DNA of 41,370 bases, from NCBI GenBank assembly GCA_014728035.1, contig WJMJ01000016.1:1-41370 (forward strand). Direction: 5' to 3'. The stretch is from Promethearchaeota archaeon (lineage in GTDB: Archaea; Asgardarchaeota; Thorarchaeia; Thorarchaeales; Thorarchaeaceae). A program made the position numbers and the translations under genes. Positions within the stretch are counted from its first letter, which is position 1. Every line of letters starts with the position of its first letter. A model generated the notes under the pieces. The model was not told the DNA's origin and did not search any database. It worked only from the letters and a program-made list of their open reading frames with translations. Shown here one piece after another: positions 25,346 through 32,826 of this stretch.

Positions 25346-28300
25346 TTATACACCTCCAACAGTATCACTAACATCACTGAACTCTTGAAGCCCCTCTCGA
25401 AGGCTTACCATAAGACCACGTATCAACTCAACCTTTTGTATGCGATCAATATCTTTTCGTTGAATGATTTCTTGCATCTGGATAAAGATAGCAAGGAGAG
25501 TATTGAGACTGGTATCTATATCATTCATTAGACGAGTGTCTAGTTCAGGGATCCGATAGCGTTTCCCACGACGATATTTATTCAGGAATAATCCTGCAAA
25601 TAGAGCTCCAAATACACCAACAGATGTGATGACTGCGATGAATACCATATTGAAGAGAGTTCCGTTTCCATCTGGTGTAGTATCTGCTTCTTGGTATAGT
25701 TCGAAGCTTGTTGAAGCATATGTTGCAGCATAATCCTCATCTATAATTATGAAGATTCCATTGATTCGTCCTTCGTCATTGTAATATGAAGGAGTGAATT
25801 GAGATGAATAGAGACCATCTTGTACAAATCCCGCTATGAAAAATTTCATCTCGCCGTCAGGGAGTTCAAACACTATAGCTACGAATAGATCGTTTACTGG
25901 TTCACCCCAATAATCGGATATTTCGAGGTTAAGATAGACGCTTTGACCAACAGGATATCTTGTTCGATTTTCTGCTAGACTCGCTTGCGCGGTAAGTGTG
26001 TTTCTTAGAAGATAGTCATTGAGGTTATCAAGAAGGATACTGTTATTGCATTCGACCAGATATTTGTTCATGAATATCCGAGATGAACCAAATAGAACCA
26101 ACTCAGGTGTTGTGCTGTCCATTAGAGCTACTGGTCGCCCGTTGATAGAAGCTATTACGTTTGATTCGTTATTCAGAATGTACGAGCCACCATTAAGATA
26201 GAGACATTCGATTCCGGCTCCTAGCATTGATTGGGTTGCAATTTCTGTTGTGTTATCCTTATCATGTTCGCCTTTCATTTCATATCCAAATTCGAAAAGT
26301 AGGGAGTTGATTGCGGTCAGATTGGCACGATCATCATTATCGCCGAACAAAATGAGTTTTCCACCATCACGTGTAAAGTTTGACAAAATTTCTACATCTG
26401 ATGCATTAAACAATTCCGTGGGACTAAATATCATAACTCCTGCAAACTGCTGTAATAGATCGGGATCAAGTTCCATACCCGGAGTTTCCACCAAATCAAG
26501 TCCCGCCATTCTCATGGTTTTCTTTAGTTCGGATAGACCTGAAAATGTTGTTAGTCGGAATGATTCCATAAAATCATCAAGTGACCCCAAATCATCTAAA
26601 TCTCCAATTCCTACATCCATTGAAAAGCCAGAGTCATCATCTTCTTCCGAATCCTGTGCAAGAGGTAAGGAGAAATTCATATCTCCTCCGAGGTCACCAC
26701 CTAAATCTACATCGCCTCCTATGTCAAAGCCACCACCATGTGATGTGTCTAACAGATACATAGCCCGTGGATACTGTAACTCTCGTTCCAATGTGATATT
26801 GGTAGTCCACCCAAATTCTGTAGATATAACATAGTCACATCTGTGATACCCATCCATTGTTATTGGAGGTGCTAGGAGAAATAATGAAAAATTGTAATAG
26901 CTTGTGATACTTTCTGCGTCATTGAGAGAAACATTACCCCAATCAGTTGCGTTGCCATATTTCTTAACAGTAAGATTTCCAAGTTCTACTGTAGTTGATA
27001 CAACAAATGTATAGAGTCCAAAATCTGCAGGAAAATGAATATCAAATGGTGCAAAGGGGAGAACTTTTGGAAACACTGATGTGGACTCGATAGGCGTTAC
27101 TACAAAAAGGTCACGTATTACAAAGTCATCTAATATGGTTAAACCAGTAGTTAGAAGGTTAGTAGTAGGGTTGGCAAAGAGGTCAAGAGCGTCACCAATT
27201 CCTGTCGATACAAGCCAAGCTGCTGAATAGACGTCCTCAAGTTCGGGGCTCCATTCTGCAACCATTACTTCTGCTTGGAACGGCTGAAGTACATCATATT
27301 GGAAATAATTAGCAAAGAGAGTCCCTTCAGTTTCTTCACCTTTACCAACAATCATGGCTGCTGTTACTGTTGAATTCTCCTCCCCGATATTCATCACAAC
27401 AGCACGAGAAGAATAACTTCTTCCCACCCGAGCAACACGGGGCAAGTCAGCTTCTACGACTATCAAGTCACCTCGATTAACAAAAGTTGCTGGAACGTCC
27501 AGTTCCCACATGGTAGTAATAGATTCATCAAGAAGTGTACGATTCTCGCCAAATCCCATTGCGATAGTTACATTCGAGGGGATATTGGTTTCTAACACTC
27601 CAAAGTCCCACTTCATGCCTAATCCAACAGACCCATCAAAAGTAGTAGATCCATTTAATGCATCATCAGCAATGTGGGATGAAATTTCCGATGAATTGCC
27701 TACTTCAAACCCAGATAGTGGAATACTAGAGTTCATCCCAAAGTAGAAGCTATTGTAATCCTCAGAGATACTATAGGCAAACAATTGCTGGTTTTCTATA
27801 GCATACTTTCCATGGTCATTTTCACCATCAAGAAACAAATCCAAAGAATATGAACAAAATAAACTAACATTGGCAATTGCATTCTGACCCAAATTAAGTA
27901 CAAAAGGTGTTATTCTATACCCGGTTATTGGTTGGTTAGTCGTGAGTGTAAGATTGTACGATTCAACCAGAAGAGTAACATAAATCTGGTCTTCGTAAGA
28001 CAAGACACCAATCCACCGATTATAATTATTAAAATCGCTAGCTACTACAACCTGATGCATCTCACGTTTCACATCAAATTGCATGAGATTCATTGGGTCA
28101 TTATCATTCCATCTTAATGAGAACATACCCATCAGAAGATGTATTCCCGTATCTTCTCCACGTTGGTCAAGTGCTAATACAGAAGTTCCAAAACTGCTCA
28201 TGAGCAAAGAAGTTGATGCATCTTGAGCACTTGATGTCAGTAATCCGATAGCTAGCAAAGGAGTACCAGTAGTTCGGTTTGTTGCATCTCCAGGTTTTTG

Positions 28301-29725
28301 GCGTATGCTAAGATAGTCGAATGCCGCCTCTAGATTTAGCAAACCAGCTCCAGCATCATTGGCACCATAGGGTATGATAGTTGCAGTATCACGTAGTACA
28401 TTTCCGAGAACAATGGGTGTAGCACGATTGAACGCTTGCATAAGAATAGCTACAGCACCAGCAACAATTGCTGCAGATGCTGAGGTAGTATCAGCAATGA
28501 TGTAATTATCATCTACATCCTCACCAAGAGGCTCTCCAAGGAGTCCGCCTACACCACCAAGGTCTCCCAAATCGCCAATACTAAAACCATCTCCACCAAG
28601 GAGTGAACCCAGGCTAGCACCATATTTTGCACCGACAATTCCTACACCTGGTGCAACTAAATCTGGTTTTGTCACAAATGAAAGTGAAGGTCCACGGCCA
28701 GAAAATGCAGGTACTTCATTTCTTGTTGTATCATAAGCACCAACTGTGAAACAAGAGGGGCCACCTCCGGGAGACATGACTGTGAGATAATCTGGACCAT
28801 CATCACCAGAAGCGGCCACTACAAAAATCCCCTTCTCAACTATCTCATCAATCGCGATTGATACTGCATCGTTAGGAGCTCCTAAGGTGTTAAATGGAAG
28901 ACAAATAATATCGGCACCACTTCGAGCAGCCCATTCTATGCCAGATACAATCCAACTTGGAGAGGCAAATAGACCACCAAGAGTGACTTTGCCCCCTAAT
29001 AGAGTAGCTCCAGGAGCAATACCCGCATACAATCCATCAGACTTGTTTCCGGTTCCAGCAGCAATCGAAGCTGCATAAGTACCATGTCCAATGATGTCAA
29101 TTGGAAGGGCATCCGCTTCTACAAATGATGCGAAAGTGGTTACTTTTGTGTCAGTAGTGTTTCCGTCATCATCAAAATCATCAAGGTCAGGATGAGTGAA
29201 ATCAATTCCTGTATCGAGGATAGCAATTACTATGCCAGTTCCATTATACCCTTGATTCCAAAGACTACGAGCATTAATTAGGTCAATCAAAGGTTGGTAG
29301 TTTTCAGGATTATCCGATAGCAAACTTGTTGACTGGTGAATTGTACGAATTTCATTAGACCAGATACGCTCGATTAGTAAATTCTTTGCAAGATCAATCA
29401 AAGAGGTTCCAAGTATCTTCACACGCATCATACTGAGGTCTTCATAAATCTCAACAATGTCTGCTTGATTATCCAACAGTTCAATTGCAGACCTCGCCTT
29501 GAACTCGTTTGCTTCGGCATTGTACTTGACCAATAAATCAAGTGGTGATTCTATTCCAGTCTTATTAAGAAGCGTTGATTCAAGTTTGTCAAGAGGGTTT
29601 TTTGTTGGTGTGACAGGTTCGGGAATAGAGCTATATACAGTCAGACTATTCGAGAAGAATAGAACTAATAGTAAGACTGAGAAAACACGAAGTTTGGCTC
29701 TAGAATATCTTAGCTTTGAAACCAT
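25346..29725 (-). CDS. Membrane-anchored subtilisin-like (S8) protease with GldG/GATase-like domain
   Basis: A 1459-residue protein. The signal peptide is ~1-33, and an inhibitor-like prodomain spans ~60-135. The S8 domain spans ~140-470, with catalytic Asp171 (AILDTGID), His214 (GHGTYAAS) and Ser415 (DTTSASAAIVAG, where most family members have GTSMA). The usual oxyanion Asn position reads SGDDGP, so Asp replaces it. A Gly/Asp-rich insertion (~370-405) precedes the serine. A long beta region follows, then a Rossmann-like GldG/DUF4350-type domain (~990-1235), interrupted by another Gly/Asp-rich stretch, then an Ig-like domain (~1238-1345). The end is a membrane helix (~1358-1381) and a charged helical cytosolic tail. 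The gene lies between two ABC ATPase genes, six bases after the first. It may process the surface protein, or serve as the extracytoplasmic subunit of the transporter. Activity is not assured given the Asn change. Confidence 0.85.
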   Translation of the reverse strand: MVSKLRYSRAKLRVFSVLLLVLFFSNSLTVYSSIPEPVTPTKNPLDKLESTLLNKTGIESPLDLLVKYNAEANEFKARSAIELLDNQADIVEIYEDLSMMRVKILGTSLIDLAKNLLIERIWSNEIRTIHQSTSLLSDNPENYQPLIDLINARSLWNQGYNGTGIVIAILDTGIDFTHPDLDDFDDDGNTTDTKVTTFASFVEADALPIDIIGHGTYAASIAAGTGNKSDGLYAGIAPGATLLGGKVTLGGLFASPSWIVSGIEWAARSGADIICLPFNTLGAPNDAVSIAIDEIVEKGIFVVAASGDDGPDYLTVMSPGGGPSCFTVGAYDTTRNEVPAFSGRGPSLSFVTKPDLVAPGVGIVGAKYGASLGSLLGGDGFSIGDLGDLGGVGGLLGEPLGEDVDDNYIIADTTSASAAIVAGAVAILMQAFNRATPIVLGNVLRDTATIIPYGANDAGAGLLNLEAAFDYLSIRQKPGDATNRTTGTPLLAIGLLTSSAQDASTSLLMSSFGTSVLALDQRGEDTGIHLLMGMFSLRWNDNDPMNLMQFDVKREMHQVVVASDFNNYNRWIGVLSYEDQIYVTLLVESYNLTLTTNQPITGYRITPFVLNLGQNAIANVSLFCSYSLDLFLDGENDHGKYAIENQQLFAYSISEDYNSFYFGMNSSIPLSGFEVGNSSEISSHIADDALNGSTTFDGSVGLGMKWDFGVLETNIPSNVTIAMGFGENRTLLDESITTMWELDVPATFVNRGDLIVVEADLPRVARVGRSYSSRAVVMNIGEENSTVTAAMIVGKGEETEGTLFANYFQYDVLQPFQAEVMVAEWSPELEDVYSAAWLVSTGIGDALDLFANPTTNLLTTGLTILDDFVIRDLFVVTPIESTSVFPKVLPFAPFDIHFPADFGLYTFVVSTTVELGNLTVKKYGNATDWGNVSLNDAESITSYYNFSLFLLAPPITMDGYHRCDYVISTEFGWTTNITLERELQYPRAMYLLDTSHGGGFDIGGDVDLGGDLGGDMNFSLPLAQDSEEDDDSGFSMDVGIGDLDDLGSLDDFMESFRLTTFSGLSELKKTMRMAGLDLVETPGMELDPDLLQQFAGVMIFSPTELFNASDVEILSNFTRDGGKLILFGDNDDRANLTAINSLLFEFGYEMKGEHDKDNTTEIATQSMLGAGIECLYLNGGSYILNNESNVIASINGRPVALMDSTTPELVLFGSSRIFMNKYLVECNNSILLDNLNDYLLRNTLTAQASLAENRTRYPVGQSVYLNLEISDYWGEPVNDLFVAIVFELPDGEMKFFIAGFVQDGLYSSQFTPSYYNDEGRINGIFIIIDEDYAATYASTSFELYQEADTTPDGNGTLFNMVFIAVITSVGVFGALFAGLFLNKYRRGKRYRIPELDTRLMNDIDTSLNTLLAIFIQMQEIIQRKDIDRIQKVELIRGLMVSLREGLQEFSDVSDTVGGV

Positions 29726-29731
29726 GGAAAC

Positions 29732-31408
29732 TCACTTCTCAATAATTCCAGTGATTAGGCCTCTGGTGATAGCAATGTAGTAATCAACCATATCCGCAAC
29801 GGATTTAGTCTTAACAATCTTCACTCGGATATCATTATCCTTCAGTTTTTTCACGCACTCTTCTGCAATCACCTGAAGAGGATCATCGGTAAATACCTTA
29901 AGCAGTTCTCCACGTTGAAGAACAAAACGAACTCCATCAATCTCTTCGAGAAGTTTTGGTGCACGAGGGTCAACATCCTCCAACACAACTCCTACTGAGA
30001 AGCCTTTCGCTGGCATAGATGCCTTCAATTTTGCAGGAGAGCCAAAAGCAACCAGACTTTTACCCCGAATGAATACCGCTACTTTGTCACAAAATTCGGC
30101 TTCTATGGGATAATGCGTAATAACAACAATCGATGTACCATATTCTTGATTCACATAGGTTAGAAAATTCCATAGTTCATTTCTGTTGTCAGGGTCAAGG
30201 CCGCTTGTTGGTTCATCCATCAACAGAACTTTTGGTCTATGAACCAAAGCGATACCAATTGAAACCCTTCTTTGTTGTCCTCCGCTTAGTTCTTTCGTAG
30301 GATTATTTCCCTTTTCAAGAATATCAAAGTCACGAAGTAGTGTCTTGCCTTCCTGTATCAGTCGCCATTCAGGAATGTCATATTGCTTCCCAAAAGCAAT
30401 GATATTCTCCAAAGGCGTGAAAGTTTCATACATGTATGAGAGGTCTTGTGGACAATATCCAAAGAAATAGCGAACTTTTTGTGCGTTTCGTGATCCTATA
30501 CCTGCAATTCTTGCTACACCCGTACTCGGGATATCGCCGATGAGTGCTTTGATTGTGGTTGATTTTCCTGCACCAGACTCACCGATGATTGCCAACATTT
30601 CACCTTCGCGAATTGCAAAAGACACATTCTCAATCAACTTCTTTCCGCTTTTGACTGTGACTGTAAGATTTCTTGCTTCAAGCACGTGACGATATTCAGG
30701 TGCCTCTTTCCAAGCAAAGGGTTGAATATAGACCTTGTCTGCAATTACTGTCAAATTTGGATTGGAACGTGGGCCAAGAAGGAATTGTGGTTGGGCTACA
30801 AGATAGATTTTTGGGTCTCCCACCGAGTCCTCTGGTTCTACACGTACCTCAAGAAATCCCTCTGGAAGAATAGGTGCAGGTGAATCGGAAGTGCCTACTA
30901 GAGCTCCATGAATCATGATGGGAAGTCTGTCAGAAGCTCGCTTCCCCCAAACAGTACATGCTACTTGACGACTCTTTAGTTTCTCAAGATCCTTCACAGC
31001 CTGTTGTAAATCTCGACCATCGTAATAGAGGTCATCATACATATCCCGTTTCAAATAGTTTTGCAAAGTGATTTCTGTTGCAGCAATATCTTCCTGAGTT
31101 GAACCTGGCCCACCAACTGTAACTACTTGGTCTAATAACCCCTTTTTCCGTCTTCTAAGATCTTCTTCGACCGCTACTGCAATTCGTCGGGTTAGAACTC
31201 CTTTCTTCACGTGCAATAGACGTCCAGTGAAACGAATCTCTTCTTGAGTCGAATTCAATACACCTTGGACATCAAGATGAATTTCACGGTCTTTTCTTAC
31301 GTTACACCAATCAATCGCTTCACCAATACGGGCACCTGAAAAATATGCCTCTTCTACGAAAGATGGACTAGTTATGTCATCAGAGTCCGAACTTGATTTT
31401 TGTACCAT
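29732..31408 (-). CDS. ABC transporter ATP-binding protein with ~240-residue N-terminal extension
   Basis: A 558-residue cytosolic protein. Residues 1-~240 are an extension of unknown family, acidic then alpha/beta (DVQGVLNSTQEEIRFTGRLL, VAVEEDLRRRKKGLLDQVV). The ABC domain follows with Walker A GESGAGKST at about 276-284, Q loop YCPQDLSYMY, signature LSGGQQRRVS, Walker B VLLMDEPTSGLD and switch His in VITHYP. The last ~90 residues (VGVVLEDVDPRAPKLLEEIDGV) resemble the C-terminal domain of ABC-2 exporter ATPases. ATG 31408 is chosen because GGTGA lies five bases upstream; GTG 31417 overlaps that site. It lies 13 bases after the permease gene and six before the subtilase, so it is translated with them. 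Confidence 0.9.
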   Translation of the reverse strand: MVQKSSSDSDDITSPSFVEEAYFSGARIGEAIDWCNVRKDREIHLDVQGVLNSTQEEIRFTGRLLHVKKGVLTRRIAVAVEEDLRRRKKGLLDQVVTVGGPGSTQEDIAATEITLQNYLKRDMYDDLYYDGRDLQQAVKDLEKLKSRQVACTVWGKRASDRLPIMIHGALVGTSDSPAPILPEGFLEVRVEPEDSVGDPKIYLVAQPQFLLGPRSNPNLTVIADKVYIQPFAWKEAPEYRHVLEARNLTVTVKSGKKLIENVSFAIREGEMLAIIGESGAGKSTTIKALIGDIPSTGVARIAGIGSRNAQKVRYFFGYCPQDLSYMYETFTPLENIIAFGKQYDIPEWRLIQEGKTLLRDFDILEKGNNPTKELSGGQQRRVSIGIALVHRPKVLLMDEPTSGLDPDNRNELWNFLTYVNQEYGTSIVVITHYPIEAEFCDKVAVFIRGKSLVAFGSPAKLKASMPAKGFSVGVVLEDVDPRAPKLLEEIDGVRFVLQRGELLKVFTDDPLQVIAEECVKKLKDNDIRVKIVKTKSVADMVDYYIAITRGLITGIIEK

Positions 31409-31421
31409 TTTTTTCACCTAT

Positions 31422-32639
31422 TCAGCCAAGTGTTGGTTTCTTCGAAAAGATGAAGGTCGATGCTAGAATTGCAAAGACTGAAAATGCTAGCAATCTTAGA
31501 ATACGTGACCATGCATCGATGAGAGTCAATCCTTTGAAACCAGTATCGATAAGCAAACCAAGACCTTGATTCATGGGTAGAATCTGATCTAATACTCCTA
31601 CATCAATAAAGAATCCTGAGAGAATTATTGTAGCAAACAGAACAAAGAGAAACATCTGATTTGCTTGTAACCGAGACCCTGCTACTGCAGATATGAGAAT
31701 ACCTGTGGTAGACCCAGTCAGAGATGTGAGACTCATAATTATGACCAAGGATTCAAATCCAGTGTTCAATTGCAATCCAAAAACAATAATCCATAATGAA
31801 ATCAATAGAAGCGACTGAAAGAAACCGATAACAACGTATGCTAAGACCTTTGCCACAATGACTTCTAATCTATTTGTTGGGGTCAATAACATCCGACGCA
31901 GTGGCGTATCACCAACGATTGATTGTGCAGAGGTCATTGCGATACCGAGATAGCTAGAGAATACAACAATGAATCCCCCAAACATACTCTCCACATATCC
32001 ACCATCGGGAGTAAATTCAATTACCATACTAGGAAAAACTTCTGACCTAATCCAGAGTTTACTGGCCCTAAAGGTAATAGATGCACCCTGAACAACTCCA
32101 AGTACTGAACTTTGGTCAAGCATTGCAGTTGCATCCACATGTACATTGACATATGTTGGTTCATTATTAGTGAGATTCTTTTCAAATCCATCGGGAATAA
32201 CCACATAGCCAAGAATTTCCTGTTCATATAGGTCTTGAAATGCCTCTTCTGTACTATTATATGGAATGAGTTCTTTTACGAAATTACGTAGTGTTTCGGT
32301 GAAATTTTCAGAGAGATCTTCTCCCTCGTATGTGTTGGTAGTATCGAGGTCAATTATTCCAAGTTTCACATCCGAATCTGAGTCTTCAGTAACATTTTCG
32401 ACATCTGGATTCTCGGGGTCAATGTCTTCCACATCTCCGGCTCCACCTCCAAATCCACCACCACCCATATCTATACCACCCATTCCACTCTCTTGGGTAG
32501 TAAAATATAACATGCCTATCAGAGCAGCAGGTAAAAGAAAGATAAGAAAGAGCGCTACCTTATCTTTCACAATCAGTCGCAATTCTTTTGCGATCATGTT
32601 GGTTATCCGTCGTGAAGGTTTGGTAAACACCGAAGCCAA
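31422..32639 (-). CDS. ABC-2 type transporter permease
   Basis: A 405-residue membrane protein with the ABC-2 layout: a cytosolic N terminus containing IAKELRLIVKDKVALFLIFLLPAAL leading into helix 1, an extracytoplasmic domain of ~170 residues, then five helices (~225-400). A re-entrant-like segment PLRRMLLTPTNR lies before helix 3, as in DrrB/YhgE-type permeases. The extracytoplasmic domain opens with a Gly-rich then Asp/Glu-rich stretch (MGGGGFGGGAGDVEDIDPE) and is folded with IIDLDTTNTYEGEDLS-type sequence. The TTG start has GAGGT seven bases upstream. It is the first gene of the five-gene minus-strand operon. Only one permease is present for two ATPases. Confidence 0.88.
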   Translation of the reverse strand: MASVFTKPSRRITNMIAKELRLIVKDKVALFLIFLLPAALIGMLYFTTQESGMGGIDMGGGGFGGGAGDVEDIDPENPDVENVTEDSDSDVKLGIIDLDTTNTYEGEDLSENFTETLRNFVKELIPYNSTEEAFQDLYEQEILGYVVIPDGFEKNLTNNEPTYVNVHVDATAMLDQSSVLGVVQGASITFRASKLWIRSEVFPSMVIEFTPDGGYVESMFGGFIVVFSSYLGIAMTSAQSIVGDTPLRRMLLTPTNRLEVIVAKVLAYVVIGFFQSLLLISLWIIVFGLQLNTGFESLVIIMSLTSLTGSTTGILISAVAGSRLQANQMFLFVLFATIILSGFFIDVGVLDQILPMNQGLGLLIDTGFKGLTLIDAWSRILRLLAFSVFAILASTFIFSKKPTLG

Positions 32640-32826
32640 TTTGAATACCTCAAAGTAACTTGTGAAGATGGATTATTTTGAAATCTCAGTAGAACATCAA
32701 GATGCTGTATTATTAAGGATTTAGTCCTCATCTGTATTTTCTTGAAAGACACCCTAATACAAAATAAATAGATTTGAAATATCTTAAGGTATATAACCCG
32801 TATTTCATGAATTAGGAGGTTCTCAT
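32640..32826. promoter_or_regulatory. Divergent promoter region between the ABC operon and the glycosidase-like gene
   Basis: On the plus strand TATATAA lies at 32790-32796, and a strong GGAGG at 32815-32819 precedes the CTG start. An A/T-rich AAATAAATA at 32762-32770 is an alternative box that would leave room for a leader. On the minus strand an AT-rich stretch at about 32706-32716 is a weak candidate for the ABC operon. No other gene is seen in the 187 bases. Confidence 0.45.
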
